From contig OY821750.1 of the NCBI GenBank assembly GCA_963682055.1, forward strand, positions 30,698,402 to 30,762,401: a DNA stretch of 64,000 nucleotides, given 5' to 3'. Shown in pieces: positions 32,779 through 44,669 of this stretch. The notes under the pieces are model-generated. The model was not told the DNA's origin and made no database searches. It was given only the letters and a program-made list of their open reading frames with translations. The position numbers were made by a program, and so were the translations under genes. Every line of letters begins with the position of its first letter. The first letter of the stretch is position 1. The DNA is from Primula veris. Its lineage: Eukaryota > Streptophyta > Magnoliopsida > Ericales > Primulaceae.

Positions 32779-35664
32779 TTAAATGGACTTTAATCCCATC
32801 CCAATTACCGACTTATTCACTAAGTCTCTAGCTAACCCCTTCGTCAAGTGGTCAGCTAAGTTTTGTTGCGACCGAACAAAATCAATAGATATCACCCCAT
32901 TCATGATTAATTCCCTAATCATACTATGTCTAACACCCAAATGTCTAGACTTTCCATTGTATATTTGACTATAAGCTTTAGCCAGTGTGGCAGTACTATC
33001 ACAACGGATAGAAATTGGTGATATCGGTTTAGGCCATATCGGAATCTCATATACCAAGTTCCTGAGCCATTCCGCTTCTTTACCAGCAGCTGCTAATGCT
33101 ACAAACTCAGATTCCATTGTGGAACCAGTTATACATGTTTGCTTCTTGGAAGCCCATGAGATGGCACCTCCCCCAAGCAAGAACACCCATCCACTTGTAG
33201 AGGATGAGTCTTCAGCATTATTTATCCAACTAGCATCCGAATAACCCTCTAACACCAAAGGAAATCCCATATATGCCAATCCATAATTCATAGTACCCTT
33301 CAAGTACTTGAATACCCTAGTTATCGCATGCCAATGATGTCTACTAGGATTACTAGTAAATCTGCTCAACTTTCCAACCGCATAAGCAATATCCGGTCTA
33401 GTGCTAATCATAGCATACATCAAAGAGCCTATAGCTCTTGAGTATTCAAGTTGATCCACAGGTTTACCTGTATTTGGCATAAACTTTTCTCCCGGATCCA
33501 TGGGAGTACTTACTGGAGAACAACTTTCATAATTGAACTTCTTGAGTATTTTCTCAATGTAATGAGATTGCGTAATTACAATCCCCTTATTCTCCCGTTT
33601 AATCTTAATACCAAGAATAACGTCCGCTTCTCCCATATCTTTCATGGAGAACTTTGATGACAAGAAATTCTTCGTTTTATCAACTTGATTTTGGTCGGTG
33701 CCAAAGATCAACATGTCATCAACATATAGACAAATAAAAACTCCTTTACCGGATGTATTAAATTTGCTATATACACATTTGTCTGCTTGGTTTAGAATGA
33801 AACCATTAGACAAAACAACTTCATCAAACTTTTGATGCCACTGCTTCGGAGCTTGTTTCAGCCCATACAGCGACTTAACTAGCTTACACACTTTATGCTC
33901 ATTACCAGGCATTACAAATCCTTCAGGTTGCTTCATATACACTTCTTCTTCCAAATCACCATTCAGAAATGCTGTTTTGACATCCATTTGATGAATCACT
34001 AGATTATGAATAGCCGCCAAGGCAATCAACAATCTAATAGTAGTGATACGGGCAACTGGAGCATAGGTATCGAAATAATCAATCCCTTCCTTTTGTCTGA
34101 AGCCTTGGATAACTAATCTAGCTTTAAACTTGTCAATTGTACCATCGACTTTCATCTTCTTTTTGAAGATCCATTTGCAACCCAATGGTTTGCAACCTGG
34201 TGGTAAATCAGATAATACCCAAGTATTATTTTCCATGATAGAACCAATCTCTTCATCAATTGCTTCTTTCCAAAAAACAGAATCTCGAGATTTCACAGCT
34301 TCATCATACGTTCTTGGATCCTCCTCTATACTATAACAATAATAGTATTGAGTACCAATCTGATCTCTTGATCCCTCAACTAAATATAGTTGAAAATCAG
34401 ATCCATAAGATCTAGATTTTCTAGCTCTTTTGCTCCTACGGGGTTCAAGTGTCTCACTTGGCACATCAATTGAATGATCATCCCTTAGAGATTCATCTGA
34501 ATTAGGTATAGAGTCCTTTGGTCTAGGTATAAAAGAGAAACAATTCTCATCAAATATGGCATCTCTCGATTCTATAATCGTGTTAATAGAAATCGAGTCA
34601 TTAGGTTCTATAACATAAAACCTATAGGCCTTGGAGTGCTCAGCATATCCAACAAAGATGCAAGCTATACCCTTTTCACTCAAAGTTTTCCTTTTTGGGT
34701 CCGGGAGTCTAACCACGGCCCTACAACCCCAAACACGTAAAAATGTTAAGTTTGGTCGTTTCTTATACCAAAGTTCATATGGGGTAGTCTTGTTCCTTTT
34801 ATTAGGAACCCTATTTAATAAATAGCAAGCCGTTAACATACCTTCTCCCCAAAACCCTTCACTTAAACCAGAGTAAGATAACATGGCATTCACCATTTCT
34901 TTAAGAACTCTATTTTTCCTTTCAGCCACACCATTTTGTTGAGGTGTATACGGTGTCGTAGTCTCATGAATGATTCCTACGGATTGGAAAAATACAGGAT
35001 CATAATATTCACCACCTCTATCTGTACGCAATGTTTTAATCAACACATTCTGTTGCACTTCAACTTCAGTTTTATAAATTTTGAATTTATCTAAGGCTTC
35101 GTCCTTAGCGTGCAACAAATAGACATAGCAGAATCTAGATGCATCATCTATGAAAGTGATAAAATATTTTTTATGCCCTAATGATGGAGTAGCATGCAAA
35201 TCACATAAATCACTATGTATTAATTCAAGAATGACAGATTTCCTTGTTATACTTTTAAAAGGTTGCCTAGTGATCTTTGTTAATATGCAAGTTTTACATA
35301 TTTCTACATTTTCATTAAAAACAGGAATTAAATCATCTTTAGACATTTCATGCATTCTTTTATAGTGTACATGTCCTAGACGAGCATGCCATAACGAGAA
35401 ATTGATAACATTCGAAGAAGACATAAATACAGAACCATAATCATTAGGAACTCCATTCAAATTCATCATAAACATACCATTATTATAATATCCAAATCCT
35501 ACAAACACACCAGACTTCGATAAAACATATTTATCGGATTCACACACTTGCTTGTATCCAAGCTTATTTAATACAGGACCAGAAATTAAATTCTTACGTA
35601 ATTTAGGAACATACAAAACATTAAACAAAGTAATAGTCTTTCCAGAACTGAATTCTAGCACCAC
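32779..35664 (-). CDS. Copia A pol: integrase, reverse transcriptase, RNase H
   Basis: Open for 961 codons. Zinc site of integrase: H93, H98, C123, C126. Integrase catalytic triad: D152 (HSDLCD), D215 (RTDRGGEY) and E248 (NGVAERKN). Reverse transcriptase spans about 480-720, with [35 protein letters not shown] and the catalytic YVDD at 647-650. RNase H spans about 810-930 ([17 protein letters not shown]). The first ATG is internal: the true upstream protein is in another frame because a G appears to be missing near 35650, where the protease frame hits TAG. All enzyme motifs are therefore present, but they cannot be made as one polyprotein without a frame change. Confidence 0.9.
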   Translation of the reverse strand: MVLEFSSGKTITLFNVLYVPKLRKNLISGPVLNKLGYKQVCESDKYVLSKSGVFVGFGYYNNGMFMMNLNGVPNDYGSVFMSSSNVINFSLWHARLGHVHYKRMHEMSKDDLIPVFNENVEICKTCILTKITRQPFKSITRKSVILELIHSDLCDLHATPSLGHKKYFITFIDDASRFCYVYLLHAKDEALDKFKIYKTEVEVQQNVLIKTLRTDRGGEYYDPVFFQSVGIIHETTTPYTPQQNGVAERKNRVLKEMVNAMLSYSGLSEGFWGEGMLTACYLLNRVPNKRNKTTPYELWYKKRPNLTFLRVWGCRAVVRLPDPKRKTLSEKGIACIFVGYAEHSKAYRFYVIEPNDSISINTIIESRDAIFDENCFSFIPRPKDSIPNSDESLRDDHSIDVPSETLEPRRSKRARKSRSYGSDFQLYLVEGSRDQIGTQYYYCYSIEEDPRTYDEAVKSRDSVFWKEAIDEEIGSIMENNTWVLSDLPPGCKPLGCKWIFKKKMKVDGTIDKFKARLVIQGFRQKEGIDYFDTYAPVARITTIRLLIALAAIHNLVIHQMDVKTAFLNGDLEEEVYMKQPEGFVMPGNEHKVCKLVKSLYGLKQAPKQWHQKFDEVVLSNGFILNQADKCVYSKFNTSGKGVFICLYVDDMLIFGTDQNQVDKTKNFLSSKFSMKDMGEADVILGIKIKRENKGIVITQSHYIEKILKKFNYESCSPVSTPMDPGEKFMPNTGKPVDQLEYSRAIGSLMYAMISTRPDIAYAVGKLSRFTSNPSRHHWHAITRVFKYLKGTMNYGLAYMGFPLVLEGYSDASWINNAEDSSSTSGWVFLLGGGAISWASKKQTCITGSTMESEFVALAAAGKEAEWLRNLVYEIPIWPKPISPISIRCDSTATLAKAYSQIYNGKSRHLGVRHSMIRELIMNGVISIDFVRSQQNLADHLTKGLARDLVNKSVIGMGLKSI

Positions 35665-35845
35665 GTTCCTTTGCCTTCAACGGGAGCGAAGTGATCATCT
35701 CCCATGTAGAGGACAGAACCATCTTCCATTGGAACAAAATTCTTGAACCAGAAACGATCCTTGCAAACATGTGTTGTGGCGCCAAAATCAATCCACCACG
35801 CGATAGCATCATCCTTGGTTTTCGGATTGGTCCTTAGACCCTTTT
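35655..35845 (-). pseudogene. Copia A protease segment in its own frame
   Basis: The aspartic protease region reads AWWIDFGATTHVCKDRFWF, so the active-site triad is D-F-G where copia proteases have D-S-G or D-T-G. One base change from TCT to TTT would explain it. It overlaps the gag end at its start and the pol frame at its end, each through a one-base shift. Autonomous processing of the polyprotein is unlikely. Confidence 0.75.
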
Positions 35846-36696
35846 CCTGAACCACTTGCATTCGCGTTGTCATGCTTTTTGCCGAAACGGCAATCCCTCT
35901 TGAAGTGGCCTGTTTTGCCACACTTCCAGCATTCTAGTTTCGGTTTCTTGTTAGCACCGAAACTGCCCTTATTGTTCTTGAAAGCACGCTTCTTTCCTTT
36001 GTTTTTGTGGTTATCGTTCTTACCACCCTCTTCAACCATATTAACCGAGGGTCCAGCAATTTGTTTGCCCTTTCCTTTGTCATCCTCCTGCGCTCTTAGA
36101 GATTCTTCTATGCGCAAGTGACTTCCAAGTTGGATCAAAGACAGTTCGTCTTTTCCATGTTTCAGATTGTGTTTGAAATCCTTCCATGAAGGAGGCAACT
36201 TGTCTATGATGCTTGAGACAGATATTGTTTCATCCATCTTCAATCCGTGTTGTGTGAATTGTCCAAGGATTCGGAGGAGTTCATTGAATTGTTCCATGAC
36301 AGACCTCGATTCAACCATTTTGTAATTGTTGAAATCGGTTACCAGAAACTTTTTACTGGATGAGTCCTCTGCCATGTACTTGGATTCGAGACAATCCCAC
36401 AATTCCTTTGCAGATTCCACGTTTTGGTAAATATCAAATAAGGGATCAGACATACCGTTAAGAATGTGCCCTCTGCAAATGTAGTCGTCGTTCTCCCACT
36501 TTGATCTGCGTCTTAGATTTTCAACCGTGTCATCCTCTACAAATTCTGGAATCGGTGTAGACAGGGCGTGCACCACCTTTAACGTTGTCAACATGAAATG
36601 CATCTTCTTCTGCCAACGCCTGAAGTCTTGTCCTTGAAACTTGTCCAATTTTCCGAAATTTGTAGTCATCTCCTTGACGGTGCTTCCTCCAGCCAT
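35809..36696 (-). CDS. Copia A gag
   Basis: A 295-residue nucleocapsid-type protein starting 26 bases inside the 5' LTR. The N-terminal capsid-like region contains LDKFQGQDFRRWQKKMHFML and YMAEDSSSKKFLV, followed by SVMEQFNELLRIL. A CCHC zinc knuckle, CWKCGKTGHFKRDC, lies near residues 256-269. The frame closes soon after the knuckle, whereas most copia elements continue into protease. Capsid formation in trans remains possible. Confidence 0.88.
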   Translation of the reverse strand: MAGGSTVKEMTTNFGKLDKFQGQDFRRWQKKMHFMLTTLKVVHALSTPIPEFVEDDTVENLRRRSKWENDDYICRGHILNGMSDPLFDIYQNVESAKELWDCLESKYMAEDSSSKKFLVTDFNNYKMVESRSVMEQFNELLRILGQFTQHGLKMDETISVSSIIDKLPPSWKDFKHNLKHGKDELSLIQLGSHLRIEESLRAQEDDKGKGKQIAGPSVNMVEEGGKNDNHKNKGKKRAFKNNKGSFGANKKPKLECWKCGKTGHFKRDCRFGKKHDNANASGSGKGSKDQSENQG

Positions 36697-36722
36697 GATT
36701 ATCAGAAAATACTTTGTTCGTT

Positions 36723-37439
36723 TGTTAGAGATTTAGGGTATGATAATCCTGGATAACTTCGAAGAATCGTGTTCGTACACTTTCCGAACAAAGTATTTCG
36801 ACCCTATTATTGCCTGGGTTCACGAAATCTTTGTGGGGATAATTCTTGAAGAACAATCTGTTTCTGGCAAGGAGAATAGATTAGGAATGTAGAGAGAATT
36901 TTTTTATATGTTTCTGTAACCAAAACCGAGGCCAAATGACTTCTTATATAGGAGATCAATAACCAAAACTGAAAGCAAGCAACTGTTCCGGAAAGGAAGC
37001 AACTGTTCCGGAAAGGAAGCAACTGTTGGGAAAGGGTCCAACTATTCAAAATTTTCCGGAAAGGAAGCAACTGTTCCGGAAAGGAAGCAACTGTTGGGAA
37101 AGGGTCCAACTATTCAAAATTTTCCGGAAAGGAAGCAACTGTTCGGAAAAATTTTCGCTCGGGGCGCTGCCCCGCACCCTGCCCACTGTCCTGGCAGCGG
37201 GACCCCAGCCAGGAGCTCTCGCCCCTTGGACCCCGCCAGGGGCTCTGCCCCTAGGACCCCGCCAGGAGCTCTGCCCCTTGGAACCCCGTTTCAATTATTC
37301 ATATTCAATTATACGTTGGCTCGACGAGCGTGCACTCCGCACTTCCCTAACTCGTTTCCGAGTTTAACGCATTATTGCATCGGCCTATAATAAATCACAT
37401 TACTACTAAAATACATTGATGATACTAAAATCACCAACA
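36723..37439 (-). repeat. 5' LTR of copia element A, with extra 68-bp unit
   Basis: Compared with the partner LTR it carries a second copy of a 68-bp segment built from GAAGCAACTGTTCCGGAAAG repeats (about 36980-37145). The rest aligns with about six substitutions by eye. Confidence 0.93.
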
Positions 37440-37444
37440 ATGAA

Positions 37445-39683
37445 TAGCAGAACAAGTTTAAAAAGAATGCATCAAGTCTTTATTCTGGATGACAATTGTT
37501 GTCAAAGGGGGACGATTCTCTCAATAATACATATAGAATCCACATATAAATGGGACCAGCAGATATAGAAAAAAGGAAAAAAATAGCTTTTAGTTTTCCC
37601 CAATATTCCTTTAGTTAAATTTGTTATGTTTATATATTATTGTAGTGGATAAAAAGAATCTGCAGAAGTCTAGCGGTGGCGTGTGTGCCTTGAGTATGCC
37701 GGGTTTTTCTTTTGTGCCGTTCTACATTGAACGGTAGAAAGTACAGTTAAATAGAAGACCGTTGGATCATTTACTTTAGATTTAGACCATAAGATTTAAG
37801 GGTATAATAGTAATTTAAGGGTTCTTTTTTTTAATAGAGTTTTAGATCCTACGGTTCAGATCTAATCTAAAGTAATCAAACGGTCCACGAATTAACGGTA
37901 CAATGTGCAGTCAAACACACTGACTGCATAAAAGGGGTCCCATGTATGCCTGAGAAATTAGACTATTTTCTTATTTGGTGAATAAAAAATAGGATAGTTC
38001 ATGAAATGGAAGAACAAAAAAGAAGTGAAAAAATAACTACTAATTAACAGTTTCTTTTTAGTTGAGAGCTGGGTTCGGGTTGCTATAGGCAGCTTACTCG
38101 GCTAATTCTCGCCAAATCTATTTCTTATGAAACGAACATTATGTGAACGAGCTTTCGAGCATATCTGCGCCGGTTTCTCCTTTAATCAAATCCATGTTTT
38201 AATTTATGTGTTCATACACTCATATCACTTTCTGCTTCTGGATTAAAAAATTTACTTATTAGAAATTAGATTTTCTGTTATCACTATTTTCACACCAAAA
38301 TATAATTTTTACATGTCCACACCGCACTCTACTTCCGATCCAATAGCGAAAATATTTATTTTCTTAAAAAGAATTTGATATTTTGTTAAATTTCTGTATG
38401 ATTGCCTGGAGGGTTTATGAATTCTTGGACCCTCTTTATATTCCTTACCCAGCCCCATCTTTGCCTTTATTTGACAAAGAATACTGTTACAGTTATTCTG
38501 CTATACATCACATGTCGCCGCATTTTCTCAAAATAATATGTATGCTGCGGAAAATTAATTATAGATATGTTCAACCACTTGCAATAAAGCTCTTTAGGGT
38601 CCTCCTTTTTCTGAGACCATTTTTTTTCCACCTTCAAATCATTCCCTCTAGCTTTTTTCCTCGATTCGTTGGGGGAGAATCATAAGTTTTCAAATTTTCC
38701 TAATCCCAGTGTGCAATGAACCGACAAATAAAGGAGAAGAATTTCTTTAAAAGTTATGAAGTGTGGGGTTGAAAATTAGTTAAGGCTAATAACAAGAATA
38801 TTTGACATGAAATGCTAAAACCGCGATTTGTTAGAAAGCTACAAGCTAACTCAAGAGGAAAAGCATATATTGATGCTACTAATCTCCAAAAAATCAGCTA
38901 ACAAAATAAAAATGACGGGCCTAAAGAGAGGGGATTTGACCCCCTTTTGACCCGTTCATTGCGTATGTACTGATGAAAGCATAACATATAGTTCTAGTCG
39001 GCATTGTTTTTCGCGTTGGAATAAAAAAAAAATGTTGCTCCACAACAAGACTAGCATCTAGTGTTGAACACGTTGAGATCCTTTGAATCTCTTATGTCGT
39101 TTTCTACCTTTTATTTTGTGAATTTTAATATGCAATCCATGCTTTATTATAATGGAATTGGTCAGCCTGGTTAATTTCAGACAACTCCATAGAAACATCA
39201 CACCTTCTAAACTCTTCGTAAGAAGTACGGCAAACTATATTGCTGTAGATTTTTTTGTGTGTGAGTGTTTATACAATGTCTTGTTTGTGATGCACTTTTA
39301 TTTTGAAAATTAGTTGACTTATATGAATCAAGAAAAAAAGAATCTTCATCCTGCTTAAAATGTCCGGCTTCTTTCAAGCTAACAAACATATTCTATTATA
39401 TAGCCAACCAATTAAATACGGTGCAGGTTATGAACAAAATCAGACAAGCGGGGCTTAAACTGCAATGAAACAGGCCAATAAATAGACGACGAGAACAACT
39501 ACAGAACTTTGAAAATTTTATTGCACTCATGTAACAAACAAGGTAATTAATCCCTTCGTGCGGATTGATACAGAGCACTGCTCTTCAGGAAGGGATGGGA
39601 AAGAAAAAGAGAAAACAAGGTTATCTATTGAAGCTTGAACTCATGAAGATGTCGAAGTTAGAATCTTTGTCGATCTGCAATCC
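37445..39683. other. Spacer between copia A and zinc-finger copy 1
   Basis: 37440-37640 continues the local repeat interrupted by copia A. 37715-37920 is a small foldback element. From 38000 to 39680 no gene was recognised. An apparent 100-codon frame at 38383-38685 has no family features and starts without support. Confidence 0.5.
37715..37920. mobile_element. Small foldback MITE
   Basis: The left arm (ACCGTTGGATCATTTACTTTAG, near 37758) is inverted at the right arm (CTAAAGTAATCAAACGGTCC, near 37869). Outer sequences ACATTGAACGGTA and TACCGTTAATTCG also pair partly. A TSD was not identified. Confidence 0.5.
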
Positions 39684-40597
39684 TTATATTGCATCACCTG
39701 TTAAAAAGGAAAAAACAAAATCTCTTAGAAATATACATTTTGAAAACAATAGTTTAAATCATATCAATGCCCGATAGGGCAATCAGCAGATACTGTATGC
39801 AAACAAATGCTTACCAAAGTCCCTTGGTGTTTTGCATTTAAAACATTCCGTTCTGTTAGCATAGTTGTGCACACCACATCCAAGCCTGGCCATTTCCAAA
39901 TTAAACAAATATGAAAAATTATATAGAAAAGTGATAACATATTATACTGTACAAATAACAAGATTGTTATTCCAGCAATGTTTAGTTTCTTCATGATACT
40001 TAAGATGTTATTTAAAATCGGAGACTCTGCCGAAAATATGTTTGTCTCGATGCAATATTTTCCATTTCTGTCGATAGAAGAAACCCACAAAAGTTCTTTT
40101 AATTCAGATCAAACTTTTGCTTGTCAGAAAAACAATAAATAAAAACATAGATATATGTGTCATAGTTAAAAATTTCTTGACGTTTTGTCCGAGGTCATGA
40201 AAATACAAAACCACCAAAAATAGAAGTTCTAGAAGTAGACAGAAAAAAAAAAGTACCTATTGCAAACCCAATCGCCAGATTTCCATCCAGGAAGTGAGCT
40301 ATTATCATACATGTTCATCATGGACCCGATATAATTATATCATACAGTATTCATTTTTGACATTTCCGCACCTAAAGCAGCTCGGTCTACTAGCATAGTT
40401 ATGTGCCCCACAATTTATGGCATTGCAATACCAGTCCCCAGCTAACATCTCAGTCTTGGTTATCGTGTACTGTGATATATCGGTTCCAACCCCAAACTTA
40501 GGGAACCTGCATTTTTGACAAGAATCTCTCTTCTTGAAGTTCAAGTGTTGGCATGAGCTACACATCCAATCTCCGTTGCTTATTTGCATGATTTGAA
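39684..40597 (-). pseudogene. RanBP2-type zinc-finger gene, copy 1, truncated by a 7-base insertion
   Basis: Inverted paralogue of the gene at 58.1-59.6 kb with the same exon plan: exon 2 at 40597-40257 (ATG 40587-40589), exon 3 at 39885-39815 (71 bases, the same length), exon 4 at 39697-39684. All donors are GT, and acceptors follow ...TTCAG, ...CCAG and ...ACAG. Two RanBP2 fingers are complete (GDWMCSSCQHLNFKKRDSCQ; GDWYCNAINCGAHNYASRPS). Just after NEYC, the seven bases ATGATAT absent from copy 2 (about 40338-40349) bring TAA into frame. The third finger (GDWVCNR joined to LGCGVHNYANRTECFKC) is intact but out of frame. A separate 12-base in-frame difference follows. The product would be an 84-residue two-finger protein, unless the transcript is degraded. 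Confidence 0.8.
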
Positions 40598-40964
40598 CTG
40601 AAATCACAAACATGTAAAACAAAAATTAGTACTTGAAGCGCTTTCTTCAGGAACTTTGTTTTATTTAGCAATGTTTGAGAAAAATCAGTTTTCATGCTGG
40701 TTATGGAAAAGAAAACAACAAAACTTAAAATGAAAATCAACAAGCTTTTTTTTTATGCTAGTACTAGTATTCGGAAAATAAAAAGAGGTATCACGATAAA
40801 AAAAAATTAAATTGTTGTCTAAACACAAATACATTTCCACGGTACTGTTTCTGATTTTAAATTCAGAATGTATCTTTTAATAATAATAAGCTAATCGCAC
40901 ACATCCCATAAGATTAAAAACTCGCTGAATTCAGATTAAAACAACACTTGTAAATTTGGGTCAC

Positions 40965-41067
40965 CTTTTAGACAACGAAGAAGTGAAATAACTAGTAAGC
41001 AGTTGCTGAAAAAATAACCAAAGGTGTTGAGGATATTGATTGAAAATGGTTTTAACTGATATTTATA
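40965..41067 (-). promoter_or_regulatory. Leader exon and TATA box of zinc-finger copy 1
   Basis: TATAAATA on the minus strand at 41060-41067 and a leader exon ending AAAAG|GTGACC at 40965 align closely with the same elements of copy 2 (58112-58119; 58222). A leader intron of about 370 bases separates it from exon 2. The transcription start is inferred at about 41035 from TATA spacing. Confidence 0.6.
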
Positions 41068-41245
41068 CTTGTAGAAGGGGCTCAAAGTGCCAGGTTCTAT
41101 GATCTTTATATTGATTCCAAAAGTAGAAGTTCTTAAAGTCTTTAAGATAAAACAAGGCTAAATTAGTCATTTTCCTTCCCCCAAAAAAATCCTGCAAAGG
41201 TGACAACTTCCCAGTGCATGCACATAATTCACTTAATAAATACTA

Positions 41246-42286
41246 CAATGTCAAGACCCAATACCCGAAAACCTCACCGTAAATATTCAAAAATCGTAAA
41301 AATCGATCGGGCACGGAACCGTTTTTGGGTCTACCCAACCCGACTCAGCTGGTTCTCGAGAAGGGTATGGTTCTCAACTTTATATTGTGTATCCAGCCCG
41401 CATATATGAACTATAAAACTGCATTAATATATATCCGTATTTTAAAAATATATGTGCAACGAAAATTGGATAAATGCATGAGAAAAAACAAAAAAAATAA
41501 CTCATTCAACGGCGAGTGAAAAAAAATGGAACGTTTTTGAATATGTGCGAAGACTCGGTTGAATATTTAATATTAAACAATTAATTTTTCTGATATTTTT
41601 ATATTTATTTTATTTTTCATTAGTTGATGCTCATTTGCTTTTTTTATTTTATGTCTTGTGGGGTTTTTTTCCATCTTTTTATATCTTTATCATTAATAAT
41701 ATAAAAATACCGGTTTTCCCCACCATTTAATAAAAAAATTGTTCTTAATCTTTATTGTGATTTCAAGTTTTACGATTTATTTTTAATTAAGTTTATGTTT
41801 CTTAATAATTTAGGGAAATCATTAAAAATAAAATGAGTAATTAAGAAAATGAAAAATGCAACCATTAGTTTGTAATATTTAAATGACTATGTAATGTTTA
41901 CGTGATTCAGCAATCAACCAAACACATTGTTAATCAATATGAAGCAAAAAAATTGATAATACATCATTACTTAATTTCTTTTTAACAAGTAAATTAAGAA
42001 ATAACTTGAAAAAATATATTCATTATCAATATGTAAAAATACCATTTAGAAAATAACATCTACAAAACTAGAATAAATTTTACGATTTTTTGGTATCTTG
42101 AGTATTTTGGGTAAATACACCCACCGAGAGTCGTTATACCCATTACAAATACAGGTATGTATTGGTAAAATAAGTAAAAAAAGTTATATAGACCCAACCC
42201 GATCCGTAAATGATGAGAGAACCGCTAAACCGTTACCCGAATATCTAAAAATCATTGGGTCGGGTCGGGTAAAATTGACTCCCTTG
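41246..42286. mobile_element. Non-autonomous hAT element upstream of zinc-finger copy 1
   Basis: The left end CAATGTCAAGACCCAATACC and the reverse complement of the right end, CAAGGGAGTCAATTTTACCC, form imperfect inverted termini, followed by CCGAC-rich subterminal sequence. Flanks AAATACTA (41238-41245) and TAATACCA (42287-42294) agree at six of eight positions. The matching region upstream of copy 2 lacks the 1041-bp insert. It starts about 180 bp upstream of the TATA box. Confidence 0.7.
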
Positions 42287-42294
42287 TAATACCA

Positions 42295-43189
42295 ATAATG
42301 CCAAGTGATGCTAGTGGTGAATTATTTCTAGGGAAAAGCATGGAAAGAACTATTCTTTCTCAATTCTCCTCTATCTGTTTCAGAAGGTTTATTTGCTATA
42401 AAAAAAAAAAAAAAACCCCTATCTCTTCCTCACATGGAGGGGTCCCAATTTGAAGATGATGTTGCACTATACATAGGATTTTGTATTATTTAAGTACTTA
42501 ATACTTCTGTTATAAGTTAAGTTCCCCATACTTGGAACTGATTCTTTTTAATGCTCATTTTCTGTCAACTTCTGTTCTTTTTTGTTTTGACAAAAGTTCT
42601 AAGGATTTCAAGTCACGAATAGTTTTCTTAATCTTCCGATTTAAGCCACGAATAGCCTGACTTCGCTATGGCATTTTCGCATCTTCATTAACTGCAAGTG
42701 TTAGTCTTCAAATTTAAGTGTTAAGAGACTGTTCCAGAAAAGTATTAAGACAGTACTTAAATGTAACATGTAATTTAAGAAGAGATATGATAAGCATGTG
42801 ATTTGAAAGATGTCTAATCCGTCTTAATATTATAATAAATGTTATGTTCGGGGTGGGGATTAAAAGCCGAAAGGCTAACTTGTTTTCTTTTGAACACGAG
42901 AAATAGCTAGCTACAAAAAAGGGAATTGTTGTCAAGTGGCTTACAAACTATGGACAAGGAAAAACTTGTATCATAAGTAGTATTTAATAGTGCTTAAAAA
43001 ACTGCATCACAAAGTCATGTCTCTATAGTCGATCAAATGTGTTTTCTCTTTTTTGTTTATATATCCTAGTTGTCATGGTGGGGAGGTTATAAGTTGAATT
43101 TAAAGTCCATATGTCTCCAACTTGTAGAACTAAAAACCAAATGCCTGCACATTCTTAACCAAACCAAAGGCAAAATACAAATAAGAAGA
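42295..43189. other. Distal 5' flank of zinc-finger copy 1
   Basis: 42295-42560 matches 57630-57900 in inverted orientation (shared GAATCAGTTCCAAGTATGGG; CATGTGAGGAAGAGATAGG), extending the inverted duplication. Beyond 42560 no gene or element was recognised. Confidence 0.6.
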
Positions 43190-43560
43190 AACCGATGATA
43201 GTTAGTAATAGACCCTCAAACGTGTTACGGCCACATATGCTTACATGGTTAAAATTTGTGTTCCATGTAAGCGTATGCATATTTCTCATGAGATTTGATA
43301 AGTTAGAATCCTAAACACAATGTTAAGCCACATAGTATGTATATTCCAAAACAGAAAACCTCAGACAAAAGCACATTAACTCTTTATTCTCTATTGGTTA
43401 TTGATGTCGAAAGGGGCCCAACTATATCCAATAATTCATGCAGAATCTGCATTCAAATGGGACCAATAAGGAAAATCAAATACTCCATAGAGGCTCTGAT
43501 TTTGAAATTTCCGATGTTTCCTTTGTTTAAAATGGCATATAATCTAGCAGATAGGAATTC
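43190..43560 (+). repeat. Local repeat, copy B
   Basis: Similar blocks lie at 31380-31569 joined to 37440-37640 (copy A, split by copia A) and at 51940-51540 (copy C, inverted). Shared landmarks include CACATATGCTTACATGG, GTTAAGCCACA followed by GTATG, CACATTAACTCTTTATTCT and GGCATATAATCTAGCAGATAGGAATT-like sequence. No protein is recognisable. They may be duplicated flanks of the zinc-finger genes, because 57630-57650 shares CCACACGGTA.ATATTCCC with copy C. Confidence 0.6.
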
Positions 43561-44664
43561 TTGATGGCATAATCTTAGTGGTGGCATATTTTGCTGTCAA
43601 CTTAGATCTGCAATTTTCATAGTTCCATGTTTTGCTTCTTCTTCGGGGATCACTGTGCTAGATTTCACATAAGTTAAGACCTGGTTGACGTCTTAACTAG
43701 CATATCTGAGTCCTTTTCTTACTTAAAAACAGAAAATACCGATTTGGTTTCACCAGTTTGTAGAAAAAATGTAGTATGATGCATCTTGGTTTAATCTCGG
43801 TGTATCTCCATCTTACCATCAGAAGAAAAGGCTAAGACATAGTAATGAGTTTTTTCATATCTTTATTCTCCAGGATGTGATATAACAAAACAACTTAACC
43901 ATCATCAAACTAAGCCTTAATCCAAAGACTTTTAAGATTACTATTTCATGGTCTCTCCCTACAATCTAACCCATAGCAGACAAATAAATTTCAAAATTCT
44001 GCTTATCTTCATAATCTAAAATCCTGAATAGTGTGCGGAACTGGAAATAATGTGGAAATTGTAGATTAGCTAATGTCTGAAAAGGGAGAAGCTATGATAC
44101 TACTGGCGAGCTTAGGATTGTGGTTGTTTGCCTTATGTTTTAGATTTATAATTGGTTATAGAATAGTTTTCAGAGTAAAAATGCGGCAACAGGTTATTCA
44201 TGACAGTATAACAGAATAAGTTTTAAAACTTTCCGCGTCAAAAAATTGCAAAAGATGGGTTGGGTGGGGGATAGAAAGAGGGTCTAAGATTTCATGGCCC
44301 CTCCCTGCAATCATAGAGGAACACATTACAAATATATCAAATAAAGAAGTTAAAACATTATCATTCTGTATTTTTTAATAAGTGGAGTTTTATTTGTACA
44401 TCGTTATGGCTATGGCAATCTTCTAGCTGTTTTATTACTTTCCGGTGTGGAGAGACCGAGAGAGTATAAAGATACCCCCAAAAAAACATTTTTTTGGCTT
44501 TAGTTACTTTTCGCTAGGAGAAAACTGCGTTGATCTGGAAACACAAAACTAAATATGTAAATAGGAGTCCTAGCTTTGTTCTTCAACAAAATGTTGATAA
44601 CAAATCCATAACGTCGATTTCCAGTTTTAAAGGAAAGATTATGATATGATTAAAATTTAGAGTA
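43561..44664. other. Intergenic DNA without recognisable gene
   Basis: AT-rich. Two weakly similar CTCCCTGCAATC / CTCCCTACAATC stretches lie at 43955 and 44303. Nothing else was recognised. Confidence 0.5.
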
Positions 44665-44669
44665 TTACC

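Larger units (their letters stand above)
31570..37439 (-). mobile_element. Ty1/copia retrotransposon A, young but defective
   Basis: LTRs at 31570-32218 (649 bp) and 36723-37439 (717 bp) have TG...CA ends. ATGAA flanks the element (31565-31569 and 37440-37444). A polypurine tract AAAATGGGGGGGA (about 32220-32233, minus strand) lies next to the 3' LTR. Gene order on the minus strand is gag, protease, integrase, RT, RNase H, which is copia order. The LTRs differ at about six positions plus one 68-bp length difference, so insertion was recent. The polyprotein is split by two frame changes and the protease motif is altered. The primer-binding site is not the usual Met-tRNA sequence, and its tRNA was not identified. 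Confidence 0.92.

Noticed and set aside
38383..38685. 100-codon plus-strand frame
   Set aside because: No domain, no splice context, no conserved copy, and composition consistent with T-rich noncoding DNA.
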